Positions 12,378 through 27,430 are shown, counted from the first letter of the stretch. The stretch: DNA of 64,000 bases from Pinus tabuliformis (GCA_031772625.1 CM062818.1:1285558277-1285622276); one strand, 5' to 3'. Numbers and translations: made by a program. The notes: generated by a model from the sequence alone, not told the origin.

Positions 12378-12866
12378 TGATCTGAATTGGATCCATAAGG
12401 AATGATCAAATAGAGCCATGGCTATACCAAATATGGACAGACTTCAAAGAATTTACAACAACGATCAAAAACAACTCTAAACCAGTGGCAATGGCAGCCA
12501 GCGTGGAACGACGAGGACCTCGGTCAAAGCGCACTGACCGAGGCCCATGGAGACTGCGCGAGAGGTAAATTTAGCCCCTGGGAGGCCCGGATCGGGAAAT
12601 ACAGGAGGTTTTCGATGCGCCATTAGCACGCTTAGTGCTAATCGCGCATCGCTAGGCTAAAAACCCCAAATTGGAGAAGCCCCGAGTGCTCGGTCGCATG
12701 AGAGCCGAGAAAAACATGGGATAAAGGTTAAAGCGCTAAAGGCGGGACCCGCTCCAGAAACCAGGGGTATTGATCGGGGGCGTCCATGGGCGATAAGCAG
12801 TTTCGAGGGAAACGGAGAGATTCCACCCAGCGCCTGACGCGTGGCCGCGGAGGAGAGAGAAAACCA
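12378..12866 (+). repeat. LTR3 of retrotransposon 1, truncated
   Basis: The first 489 bp match LTR1 and LTR2, then homology stops inside a gagagagaaaacca run at about 12866. About 1 kb of LTR is missing, and the expected target-site duplication with it. The U3 hairpin is present in altered form (about 12613-12650). Confidence 0.88.
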
Positions 12867-13011
12867 AACAAATGTACCTTTCCCATGCCAAACCTGAGAA
12901 CTGGAGCTGGGCTGAGCCCGCGACTATTCATCTGAGTCTTCCTCCGAGTCTTCTGGATAGATCTAGTATTCACCTTCTGGTGGAGGTCCCCAGTCATACT
13001 TGGCCTTGCAT
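12867..13011. other. Unassigned junction sequence
   Basis: About 145 bp between truncated LTR3 and duplication copy A. It is less AT-rich than the sequence to its right. It matches nothing else I could find in the window. Short open frames occur on both strands but show no recognisable domain. It may be the residue of whatever event truncated LTR3. Confidence 0.4.
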
Positions 13012-14642
13012 TTTATTCAAAATTTTCACTCTTAAAGAAGTTCTGACCTTAAAATATTTGATCCCCCTCAACTCCTACTAGATTAGTGCTAAGATGGATA
13101 TATATTGGTTATATTCTTCTTTTAAGCCATAGTCTAAGGAGACCACAATTTTGCTCGGAATGAAAATTCCTATAGGATTTTGAGAAAATCTAGCATAAAT
13201 TTTTGGAAATCCAGCGTATACCTATCAAACTTTAGGATTCTAGGTGCCCCGGGTTCTTGATGGCGCTAAATCCAATTCCACCATCAAAAAAATGATTCAA
13301 ACACTCCCTAACATTGTCAAAAAAAAATGATTCAAACACTCTCTAACATCATTAAAAAAAAAAAAAAAAGGATTCAAGCACTCCTAGGATTGGATTCTTG
13401 AAAAAGAATTCACCATATTATTGGAAAAGCAAAATTGTAACCTTGGTAGACAAAGTCAAAAATAATGTAGTTAGAATTATTCACATATTTTATCTTTGTG
13501 TTATTTACAACATATTTTACTCCAATATCTTATTAATAATTATCATGAGTATATTTTTAAATTTGCATTATATATATGTGTGTGTGTTTTTGTCTTTATA
13601 TAAATATGTTTTAAATTATGTTGATAGGTGTCTCTATTTTGAAATTTTAATTTAGTTATCAATAAGTATTATGATATGTTAGGGATTATACCTCCATATA
13701 AAATATTTTTACTCTAAACATGTCTTTTTAGCAATAGGACTATGATAATATTTTTGATTTAATTATCAATATTTATTATATGAATGGTAAGAGTTTAACC
13801 TCCAAGGATATTCATGGAATATTTTTAGTATTAGCCACTGAATAAAGGGTTGACATCAATCATAAAAATAGTTATACTTTTTTTGCTTTTCAATTTAATT
13901 AAAAAAATGTCATGTCCACAAGCATCGAATTTTATTTCCATTATATTTTTATTTATGCATATTCCCTATATGTGTGTTTAAATTATATACTAACTTTTTA
14001 ATAATTATTAATAGCTATAATAATTTAAAATAAAGTTAAATTTAATTCAAATTTTATGATTTTTTAAAATTTAGAAATATAAAATATATTATTAGGTAGG
14101 CAACTTGATTTTTATTCTAAATTGAAATCTAAAAGTATTTAGTAACCATTTAATTTATATAACTAATTTATATTTATATCATATAATAAACCAATTTTTT
14201 TATTTACATTTATATAAGAAATGAATTAAAAAAAAAAACAAAAATGCTTACGTTAATATTTAGTAAAATCATATAATATACCAATTTTGTGTTGTCATTC
14301 ATATGATATGTCAATTCACAAAAAAATGAGTTGTAAATAAATTAATAAAAGTAAATATTTTTTTAATTAATTTTCTAAAAATAAATACATATTTTCTATT
14401 TTAAATTATTTTTTTATTAAGTAAAATGTAATTAGATTGGGATAGATAGTGAAATATTAAACTTTATGGAGAGCAGAGTTTAAATTTAAAATTGTCATCC
14501 TTCAAAATCTTTTGAGCTTCTCATAGAAGGATATAAATATATTTCTCATATAAATGAAAATTAAAATAAAAAGTTGTTTGTCAAATTTGACATGAAAATT
14601 CATTTTGAATTTTTCAATTAAAAAGTAAAAAAACTTTTCATA

Positions 14643-14943
14643 ATATGTTTTACTTGTTCTCCGGTGGCAAAACCTATCAAACTCAGGTGTCAAACCAACA
14701 GTGAGGACAGCCATCTCTGGCTGCTATCCGCGAATGTCGATTTGACTCATCACCTTTATCAAGGAAAACCACGCCACCTGTAATAACCCGCTGGTGGTCC
14801 GTAAGGGAGCAAGCTTTCACTCTTGCTAGATGCCTCTGGGTCTTGGGCCGTTAACCTGTTTCCTTACGTCCGAGGAAGACGAGCTCTTAGCCAAGCAAAA
14901 GCAGTTTTACGGCATACTCCAGGCCGTATATGTTTTACTTGTT
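14643..14943. mobile_element. SINE-like insertion (269 bp) with 16-bp target-site duplications
   Basis: The 16-bp sequence atatgttttacttgtt occurs at 14643-14658 and again at 14928-14943. The 269 bp between them (14659-14927) are GC-rich against an AT-rich background. At the matching place in copy B (about 19326-19342) the sequence occurs once, with no insert. Long direct repeats of this kind are typical of LINE-driven retroposition. On the minus strand, tggctaagagc (14893-14883) resembles a pol III A box and ggttaacggcc (14856-14846) weakly resembles a B box. No A- or T-rich tail is obvious, so SINE is a best guess; a truncated retroposed RNA is the alternative. Confidence 0.75.
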
Positions 14944-15048
14944 ATTACTTTTGTAGTTTATTTATTTATTTATTAATCAATATATATATATATATATATA
15001 TCATACCAATTACAAAAATGGAATGTTAACTATTTTTCTCTATATCAT

Positions 15049-15052
<4 letters not shown>

Positions 15053-15108
<56 letters not shown>
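15053..15108. repeat. (AT)n microsatellite
   Basis: An uninterrupted AT dinucleotide run of about 55 bp in copy A. The matching run in copy B is at 19441-19489. A shorter run lies at 14981-15001. Confidence 0.95.
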
Positions 15109-15110
<2 letters not shown>

Positions 15111-15482
15111 TTTTTATACAATAGAATACTATTGTTATGGATTTGATAGATCTATGTATCCCCAAATCACATTTTAGTAGTGGATATGGAAGATCAAAAG
15201 CTTTAGTTGTGGTGAATCATTTAGTTGTTGGGGGAGGAGAAACAATTCTAAGTGTAATCAACTTTAATTTGAATCAACTCCTCATTCTCTTTATCCTTGA
15301 ATTTACAAATATTACCTACCAATCATCTATGGATCCATTGGCAGATCTTCTCACTTTCCTATTCTACTTTTCCTTATTTCACTTGCTTGCATTTACTACT
15401 TGTTTTGCTTGTATTTATGAATATCACCTACATGTCTTCTTTATGCCTATTTATTATGAAGACGTGACAATAGGCCCTAGGG

Positions 15483-15594
15483 ATCAATTGATTCAATGCA
15501 AGTATGATTCCTTATTATCATAAATTCAATGTTGAATAATCAATTGATTCAATGCAAGTATGATTCCTTATTAACATAAATTCAATGTTGAATA
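15483..15594. repeat. 56-bp direct tandem duplication
   Basis: Units 15483-15538 and 15539-15594 are nearly identical. Copy B has the unit once (19844-19899), so this duplication arose after A and B separated, or was lost from B. Confidence 0.9.
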
Positions 15595-16920
15595 AGTAGT
15601 ATTCACTCATTCTTGTTGAGAAAATAAAAATAAAAAAAATTCTATGTGCTGTTGTAGATGGTCTCTTGCATCATAGTACACATGTGCACTAATTATTAGG
15701 TCACATGTGCATTACTCATTAGGCCTATAATTTTTATGGCAAAAGATTTTTGTAAGTTATATTTGTTTTATGTAATATTGCATTGTTACGGGTTTTAAAT
15801 AGTTTTTCTATTTTTTTTATTTATTGGAGATTACAATGATATGTATAAAATGATACCATATTTTGATTGCTTTTGAAAAGCTTAATTGTTTAAATGATGG
15901 AGTCAATTATATGTAAGAAAGGAAAATAGTGTCATTGTACAACAATGACATCCATGAAACGAAAGAGTAAATGGTCCAATTCAATTCCTTCCATATGATT
16001 TACATATTGACGATAAGTAAATAATCCTATTAAATTCCCTCTATATAATTTCTATATACATTGTAATACTAGTAAACTAGTATCATCTATTATGTACTTA
16101 GAGGTCCAATTTGTAGATAAGAGTTTTCATTTAAAATCCACAAAACTTCACATAGTAAAAAAAATGTCATATAAAAAAAATAATTAATTTAACTAGTCAA
16201 TATTAGAAAGCTAAAATAAAAATAAAGTTAACCTTTCACAATAAAACATAACCATTTCTTTAATCTCTGGGGAAAAAGCAAAGCTTTATTACTCTTTCCA
16301 AACCTTTTGCGCTTGAGCTTACTTCGACCACGGATTCCATGCCCCAAAACGACATGGCCACCTAATATGATTACGCATATCTTCCTAACCAGAAATTTAA
16401 CAGGTGCTAGGCAGCCCGTTTACATGGAATCATCTGGTTCCATCTAATCTTGTTTTGCAGGAATTATGTAATTTCCCACAGCGTTAGGAAACTTTACATA
16501 TAGATTTCGATATTAGAACAAAAAGCAATCTACTATAGGGATGGAATTTTTGATGAGCAAATTGTTCATCATTGAATGATTTTCTCGTTAAATACATCAA
16601 AATATTTACCATATCATCAATATGCCTTTTTTAAAATTGTAAGAACGAATCGAGAGATGTGAAAATTGTCCAATTTCACTAGTGGGTGTGGGTTTGGGTT
16701 TGTTGTCGCTTTCTACGATGTTTTTGTTGAGAGTCATCGAATCAAACATATCACCAATTTGCCCAAAAGGCAACCTCTATTTATTATATTAATCTCAAAC
16801 GTGAGCTGTCAGATTCCGCCCATGTCTTTTGTTTTGCTCCCTGCCATGTTTTTATTGAGAGTCATCGAATCAAACATATCACCAAATTGCCCAAAGCAAG
16901 GTTTTTCTATTATTAAAACT

Positions 16921-17216
16921 TTGGCTTCAATGTAAATTGCAAAATTCTACTAATCATAACTTACAGTTCCACCTTGCTTTTATGGTAAATTACAAAATTT
17001 TACCAATCATATCTCACAGTTCCACCTTGCCTTCATTGTAAATTACAAAATTTTACCAATCATATCTCACAGTTTTACTAATCATTATTTATTATACAAA
17101 TTTGTTTTCAATGTAAATTGCAAAATTCTACCAATCATATGTCACAGTTTCACCTTGCCTTCATTGTAAATTACAAAATTCTACCAATCATATCTCACAG
17201 TTCCACCAACCATATA
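16921..17216. repeat. Minisatellite, about 53-bp unit, 5 copies (copy A)
   Basis: A repeating unit built around tgtaaattacaaaattctac followed by caatcatatctcacagttcc. Five imperfect copies are present, one with a 20-bp insert. Copy B holds four units at 21231-21470. Confidence 0.85.
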
Positions 17217-17367
17217 TTAACAAGTATAGTAAAATATGCTATATAATAGATAAGCTCTTTTTTTGAACAACAAATAAATGGTTTGCCAATAAAAATTAAA
17301 TAAACTGAGACTTTATATACCTACCAAAATAATTGCCCTACCAAAAATAAACAATAAACATATAGCC

Positions 17368-17490
17368 CAGCATCCCATCAACAAACTACTTATTTTCAAC
17401 GCTTCCTTTGTTTCACCAACCAGCTGTGTCCAGCCACAGCATCCCATCAACAAACTACTTATTTTCAGCACTTCCTTTGTTCCACTAACC
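17368..17490. repeat. Minisatellite, about 60-70-bp unit, 2 copies (copy A)
   Basis: The unit contains catcccatcaacaaactact followed by tattttcaacacttcctttg. It occurs twice here and four times at the matching place in copy B (21650-21885). Confidence 0.85.
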
Positions 17491-17735
17491 AGCCTGCCAT
17501 AAAAAATATTTCACTCTCACTCTCACTCTCAACCATAAATAAAATATTTCAATGTTCAAATGGAACAATATAATCTTATATCAGCTTTATCGAGACATAA
17601 AGTAGTTTAAAATTTAAAGCAATTGAAAAAAAAAAAAAAAAAAATATTATTAAAACATTTTAAAGAGTCACTATTTTATGATCAAGTAAATTTTATACAT
17701 TCAAAAATGCAACATAAACAATGGAAAAATACAAA

Positions 17736-17793
<58 letters not shown>

Positions 17794-17817
17794 TCAAAGG
17801 ATCAAATTTGTAAAAAA
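17491..17817. repeat. Spacer between copies A and B, with (CT)n-(AT)n microsatellite
   Basis: AT-rich spacer with a poly-A run (17626-17643) and a compound microsatellite: CT repeats about 17741-17773 running into AT repeats to 17793. Short open frames contain only repeat-encoded residues. Nothing gene-like is seen. Confidence 0.8.
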
Positions 17818-19437
17818 AATTATTCAAATTTTGCAGTCTTAAAGAAGTTTTGACCTTAAAATATTTGATCCCCTCGGCTCTTACTAAATTAGTGCTTAAG
17901 ATGGATCTATAGTGGTTATATTCTTCTTTTCAGCCATAGTTTAAGGAGACCACAATTTTGCTTGCAAAACAATGGAAATTCCTATAGAATTTTGAGAAAA
18001 TCTAGCAGAAATTTTTGGAAATCCAAATTATAGCTATTAAACTTTAGTATTTTGGCTGTCCAAGGTTCTTGATGCATTGAATCCAATTCCACCATCAAAA
18101 AAATGATTCAAACACTCCAAAACAACATCAAAAAAACCATTCCAACACTCCTAAAATAATGTAGTTAGAATTCTTCACATATTTTATCTTTGTCTTATTT
18201 ACAACATATTTACTCCAATATCTTATTAATAATTATCGAGAGTATATATATATATATATATATTTGTGTGTGTTTTTGTATTTATATAAATATGTTTTAA
18301 ATTATGTTGATAGGTGTCTCTATTTTGAAATTTTAATTTAGTTATCAATAGGTATTATGAGAGGTTAGGGATTATACCTCCATATAAAATATTTCTACTC
18401 TAAACATGTTTTTTTAGCAATAGGACTATGATGATATTTTTTATTTAATTATCAATAATTATTATATGGATGGTAAGAATTTAATCTCCATGGATATTCA
18501 TAGAATATTTTTAGTAGTAGCCACTGAATAAAGGGTTGACATCAATCTTAAAGATAGTTATACTTTTTTTGCTTTTCAATTTAATTAAAAGAATGTCATG
18601 TCCACAAGTATCGAATTTGATTCCATCATATCTTTATTTATGTATGTTCCCTATATGTGTATTTAAACTATATACTAACTTTTTAATAATTATTAGTAGC
18701 TATAATAATTTAAAATAAAGTTAAATCTGATTTAAATTTTATGATTTTTTAAAGTTTGGAAATATAAAATATATTATTAGGTAGGTGTCTTGATGTTTAT
18801 TCCAAATTGAAATCTAGGAGTATTTACTAACCATTTAATTTATATAACTAATTTTTATTTATCATATAATAAACCAATTCTTTTATTTACATTTATATAA
18901 AAAACTAATTTTAAAAAACAAAAACGCTTACATTAATATTTAGTAAAATCATATAATATATCAATTTTGTATTGGCATTCATATGATATGTCAATTTAGA
19001 AAAGAAATGAGTTGTCAATAAATTAATAAAATTAAATATTTTCTTAAATTAATTTTATAAAAGTAAATACATACTTTTTATTTTAAATTAAATTTTTATT
19101 AAGTAAAATGTAATTGGATTGGGATAGATGTTGAAATATTAACTTTATGGAGAGTAGAGTTTAAATTTAAAATTTCCATTGTCCTTCAAAATCTTTTTAG
19201 CTTTTCATAGAAAGGTATAAAATTATTTCTCATATAAATGAAAATTAAAATAAAAAGTTTTTTGTCAAATTTAACATGAAAATTCATTTTGAATTTTTCA
19301 ATTAAAAAATAAAGAAACTTTTCATAATATCTTTTACTTGTTATTATTTTTATAATTTATTTATTTATTTATTAATCAATTTTTTTATATATCATACCAA
19401 TTAAAGAAATTATATGTTCACTATTTTTCTTTATATC

Positions 19438-19497
<60 letters not shown>

Positions 19498-21890
19498 ATG
19501 GAGTTGATAGATTCATATATTTCTAAATGACATCTGAGTAGTGGATATGGAACATCAAAAGCTTTAGTTGTGGTGAATCATTTTGTTGTTGGGGGAGGAG
19601 AAACAATTCCAACTGTAATCAACTTTAGTTTGAATCAACTTCCCATCCTCTTTATCCTTGAATTTACAAATATTACCTACCAATCATCTATGGCTCCATT
19701 GGCACATCTTCTCACTTTCCTAATCTACTTTTCCTTATTTGACTTTGATTGTGTTTACTACTTGTTTTACTTGTATTTATGAATATCACCTCCATGTCTT
19801 CTTTACGCCTACTTATTATGAAGACGTGACAATAGGCACTAAGGATCAATTGATTCAATGCAGGTATGATTCGTTAGTATCATAAATTCAATGTTGAATA
19901 AGTAGTATTCATTCATTCTTGTTGAGAAAAAAAATGTTATTTCTATATGCTTTGTAGACGGTATCTTGGGTCGTAGTACATATGTGCACTACTCATTAGG
20001 CCTATAATTTTTATCGCAAAAGATTTTTGTAAGTTATATTTCTTTTATGTAATATTGCATGGTTATCTTTTATGTAATATTGCATGGCTACCCATTTTAA
20101 ATAGTTTTTCTATTTCTTTTTTTTTAATTTTGGAGATTACGATGATATATATAAAATGATACCATGTTTCAATTGCTTTTGAAAAACTTAATTGTTTAAA
20201 TAAAATAGTGTCATTGTACGACAATGACATCCATGAGATGAAAGAGTAAATGTTCCAATTCAATTCCTTCCATATGATTTATATATTGACCATAAGTAAA
20301 TGGTCCTATTAAATTCCCTCTATATGATTTCTATATAGATTGTAATACTAGTAAATTAGTATCATCTAGTATAGGCCCTGTTTGTAAATAAGATTCTTCA
20401 TTTAAAATTGGCACAACTTGACGCAATAAAAAGTGTCTTATATAAAATATACATAAAATTTAAAAATATTTTTTATTTTCATATGGGAAAAATAATTTAA
20501 CTGGTCAATATTAGAATGCTAAATTAAAAATAAAGTTAACACTTCAAAATAAAATATAACCATTTCTTTAATCTCTGGAAAAAATACAAAGCTTTATTAT
20601 TCCTTCCAAACCTTTTGTGCTTGAGCTTACTCCAACCACGGATTCCATGCCACCAAAACGACATGGCCACATAATATGATTACGCATCTCTAGAAAGTTA
20701 ACAGGTGCTAGGCAGCCTGTTCACATCGAATCTGATTCCATCTAATCTTGTTTTGCAGGAATTATGGAATTTCCCATAGCGTTCGGAAACTTTACACATA
20801 GATTTCGATATTGGAACAAAAAACAATCTACTATAGCGATGGAATCTTTTATGGGCAAATTGTTCATCATTGAATGATTTTCTCGTTAAATACAATCAAA
20901 ATATTTGACATATCATCAATATGCCATTTTTTTTTTAACTGTAAGAACGAATCGAGTGATGTCAAAATTGTCAAATTTCACCAGTGGGTGTGGGTCTGTT
21001 TTTGCTTTCTTACGATGTTTTTACTGAGAGTCGTCAAATCAAACATATTACCAATTTGACCAATAGGCAACCTCTATTTATTATACAACTTAATCTTAAA
21101 CGTGGGCCTATAGATTCCGCTCATGTCTTTTGTTTTTGCTCCCTGCCATGTTTTTATCTAGAGTCATCAAATCAAACCGAGCACCCATTTGCCCAAAGCA
21201 AAGTTTATCTATTATACAAATTTGTTTTTAACGTAAATGGCAAAATTCTACCAATCATATCTCATTGTTCTATCTTGTTTTCATTGTAAATTACAAAATT
21301 CTACCTATCATATCTCAAAGTTCCACCAACCCTTATCTATGATAGAAACTTGTCTTCAATGTAAATTACAAAATTCTACCAACCATATCTCAGAGTTCCA
21401 CTTTGCTTTTATTGTAAATTACAAAATTCTACCAATCATATTTCACAGTTCCACTAACCATATATTAACAAGTATAATAAAAATACTCTATATAATGAAT
21501 AATTTTTTTTTTCTAAACAACAAATAAATGGTTTGTCAATAAACATTAAATAAATTGAAGCTTTATATACCTACCAAATAACTGACCGCAGCATCAGAAA
21601 TCATTGACTTTATACCTACCAAAAATCAACAATAAACATATACAACCCAGCATCCCATCAATAAACTACTTATTTTCAACATTTCCATTGTTCCACCAAT
21701 CAATATGCCCATCAACAAACTACTCATTTTCAACATTTCTTCTGTTCTACTAACCAGTTGTATCCAGCCCCAACATCCCATCAACAAACTATTTATTTTC
21801 AACACTTCTTTTGTTCCACGAAACAAACCAGCATGCCCATCAACAAACTACTTATTTTCAACACTTTCTTTGTTCCACTAGTGCCGTTGC
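17818..21890. repeat. AT-rich tandem segmental duplication, copy B
   Basis: The second copy of the block described at 13012-17490, about 4.1 kb. It lacks the SINE-like insertion and the 56-bp duplication, has one fewer 53-bp minisatellite unit, and has two more units of the terminal minisatellite. The reading frame matching 15137-15523 is broken here by stops. A third partial copy of the block's first 100 bp is at about 39585-39690. Confidence 0.85.
21650..21885. repeat. Minisatellite, about 57-68-bp unit, 4 copies (copy B)
   Basis: Four imperfect units with catcaacaaactactt and attttcaacacttctt cores. The copy-A array has two. The expansion accounts for part of the length difference between the two segmental copies. 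Confidence 0.85.
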
Positions 21891-22623
21891 AGCCTCCCAA
21901 GCATGCACCACGTCATGAACAGACCTTTAGTTCCCTATTTTTTGCTTTTTGCATTTCAATCCTTTTATGATTCAAATTGATGATTCACTGGCCCAACCTT
22001 CCAACAATCCCCTCACTAAAAAGACAACGCAAAGAAACTGATGCTAACATGTTCGCATAACTTTCTTTGATGTCTTTGAATGCACCACATTCCAAAATGA
22101 AATGTTTTTCCGATTCCACAAGGCCAATATGCAAACTGTACACACTCATTCTTCGCAAGCTTCTTTAGGCCTTTTCCATCGTCCTTTTTCACACCCAAGT
22201 TGATGTGAGTTGGTACTTAATTGAGCAATAAAAATCTTTTCCTTCCATGAAATACTCACATGTAAGATTGAATTCCTTAATATAATATTTCTTTTTACCC
22301 AACTCTACCAAACTAGATCACTATTTTTGGATAGCAGGTGAAAAATTATAATTGGTCGTAGATGGAAGATTATAATTGGTTATAAATAAAAAAGTTGACT
22401 ACAGACCAAGCCTCCCAAGTCATCACAACTGACCAAGCCTCCCAAGTCCTTATTTAAAAGTGAAAGTTAGGTCAATTTTTTTTATTATTTATAGTTTTTG
22501 AATACAATTAATTACATTTAAAATTAATATTAATTTTTTTTCTTCAAAATACATTAACTTAGACATGCTAATTATTATTTTTTAAATAATTTAATATAAC
22601 TTTAAAAAGTTTGAAATTATATA
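21891..22623. other. AT-rich spacer with no recognised gene
   Basis: Non-repetitive at the scale of this window apart from short poly-T runs. A 60-codon open frame on the minus strand (22198-22016) has no recognisable domain. The sequence becomes strongly AT-rich after 22480. Confidence 0.6.
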
Positions 22624-22813
22624 AACAACCACTTTACATAATTTTCCTAAATCATTAACAAAATTTTCAAAATAAAATTACTATTTATTATATATATAAT
22701 TTTAAATATTTTCATTTTAAACAACCACTTTACATAATTTTTCTAAATCATTAACAAAATTTTCAAAATAAAATTACTATTTATTATATATATAATTTTA
22801 AATATTTTCATTT
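22624..22813. repeat. 95-bp direct tandem duplication
   Basis: Units 22624-22718 and 22719-22813 differ at very few positions, which suggests a recent duplication. It lies about 500 bp upstream of the kinase gene. Confidence 0.95.
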
Positions 22814-22966
22814 TATTTTATAATCAAGTTAGAATTGATAAAATAAAATAAAAAACTTATTTAAAAAAAATAACGCTCTAAAATATATATAAAACATCAT
22901 ATAAAAGACGAAACAAGGCATCGTAAAAAAATTTAAAATTTACTAACTGATAGCAATACGCGTCAA

Positions 22967-23202
22967 ATTTATACCTAGATATAGCCTCCTCTAGAAAAAC
23001 GTTAAAGATGCCTTGGTTATTTAGATAGAGTATTAACGTTTGACTCTACTGTATGGACGACTGATTCTATTGTGTGAACGATTTATACCTAGATATAACC
23101 TCCTCTAGAAAAACGTTAAAGATACCTTGGTCATTTAAATAGAGTATGAACGATTGACTCTATTGTATGTACTATGGACGACTGACTCTATTGTGTGAAC
23201 GA
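22967..23202 (+). promoter_or_regulatory. 114-bp tandem duplication with W-box cores upstream of the kinase gene
   Basis: Unit 1 (22967-23080) and unit 2 (from 23081) repeat with a 114-bp period. Each unit contains a TTGACT W-box core (23040-23045 and 23154-23159), the class of site bound by WRKY factors. Short variants of tgaacgattgactctattgt repeat further to about 23230. Many cysteine-rich receptor kinase genes respond to pathogens through WRKY factors, so regulation by defence signals is plausible but inferred. Confidence 0.6.
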
Positions 23203-23288
23203 TTGTCTCTATTGTCTGAACGAGTGACTCTTTAATCCCCTTGGATTAAGTAGCAGCTCAACATATCAGAAATTCCAGGAGATGAGAA

Positions 23289-23296
23289 TATAAAAG
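23289..23296 (+). promoter_or_regulatory. Probable TATA box of the kinase gene
   Basis: tataaaag lies 37 bp before the ATG at 23333. That leaves a short leader if transcription starts about 25-30 bp downstream. It is the only good TATA-like match close to the start codon. Confidence 0.55.
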
Positions 23297-23332
23297 AGCG
23301 TACAGCTACAAGAATGCCCTGCAGTCGGAGCG

Positions 23333-26466
<3,134 letters not shown>

Positions 26467-27430
26467 ATATGAGCCAATTCTCCTGGCGTTTGTATCTCCG
26501 GTATATTATTGGCCGGCAATATCGTCTCCGTCTATTACACCAAACCCTCTGGAACAATCTTGACTGAAGCATAATCACTGGGGATCATGGATGTCAAAAT
26601 TGAAATTTTAGAAGCTTCACTGTCCCCCATATCAACCGGGCTGAAAACAGCGGATTATCAGTCAAATCAGTACATGACAATGTAACTCAGCGTGTAAATG
26701 ATAGAATTCTGAGTTTTTGAGTGTAAAGGTAGCCAGATATTCATTTGGAAAAAAGCAAAATACATAAGATAAGAAAGGAAAAGGGAAATCTGAGTACCCA
26801 AATACGTGTTTAATACTTTCATACTTGTAACGTGGAGATTTAAATCTGTAATATCAACACGTGAATTTGAATTTTAATACATTTTGTTAAAGCTGCCTAC
26901 AACTAATATTCGAAAATATATATATATTATTAAACAGTTATATATGTTACGTATATAACTGGGATTAATAAAATATATATTATTATTAGTAACATATATA
27001 ACTGGGATTGTAGTAGTAATCAAAGGGAGGTGTACATGCGTTAAGTTTAAAAAACCTAAACATAGATATATAGTTTTATATATTGTAGGTTTATATGGTT
27101 TTTGGGAAAGTACAATAAATTAAATTTAAGTTATCTTCCAATCACAATTCAATTAACATTTTATGTTAAATTTTATATAACTAAATTTTATATACATCTA
27201 AGATTAAGGAAAATTATAAAACGTGAAATATCAATTAAAAGTACATTTTTATATATTTTACGTTAAATTATACATGTAAGATTAAGGAAGTTTAAAATTA
27301 TAAAACGTGATCAAAATACATTTTTATACAAATTTTTTCCAATTAAATTTATTAACTTTAATCACTCTGTTATGATGATGAACCGTATTAGGGTAATAAC
27401 ATGGAGCTTGGTTATATCTTTTGGTGAGAG
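26467..27430. other. 3' flank of the kinase gene; AT-rich, partly duplicated at 38026-40150
   Basis: Bases from about 26510 (caatatcgtctccgtctatt) onward recur in decayed form from 38026. The shared part includes the ctgaaaacag segment near 26642 and further pieces to about 27180. The rest is AT-rich. No second gene is visible. The segment probably includes the 3' untranslated region, but no clear polyadenylation signal could be chosen. Confidence 0.6.

Larger units (their letters stand above)
85..12866 (+). mobile_element. Ty3/gypsy retrotransposon 1: tandem compound with three LTRs and two internal regions
   Basis: The block reads LTR1 (85-1551), internal region 1 (1552-6227), LTR2 (6228-7714), internal region 2 (7715-12377), truncated LTR3 (12378-12866). 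Both internal regions encode, in one frame, gag with a CCHC knuckle, aspartic protease, reverse transcriptase, RNase H, integrase, a GPY/F-like segment and a chromodomain-like tail. That order and tail point to the chromovirus branch of Ty3/gypsy. Tandem units sharing one LTR are known products of unequal recombination between LTRs. LTR3 breaks off at about 12866 into unrelated sequence. Both coding copies are inactivated. Confidence 0.9.
13012..17490. repeat. AT-rich tandem segmental duplication, copy A
   Basis: About 4.5 kb that repeats as copy B (17818-21890) in the same order and orientation. The matched landmarks are a start with ttaaagaagtt-tgaccttaa, a spacer of poly-A and AT tracts, a 128-codon open frame (15137-15523), and a stretch near 16300 with gcttgagcttact. 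Two minisatellites follow at the end. Copy A has extra material: the 269-bp insertion at 14659-14927 and a 56-bp tandem duplication at 15483-15594. No conserved gene is evident: the open frame at 15137 is broken in copy B and has no recognisable domain. Confidence 0.85.

Noticed and set aside
12728..12997. Minus-strand 89-codon open frame spanning the LTR3 truncation point
   Set aside because: It crosses a breakpoint between two unrelated sequences, so it cannot be an ancestral gene. No domain seen.
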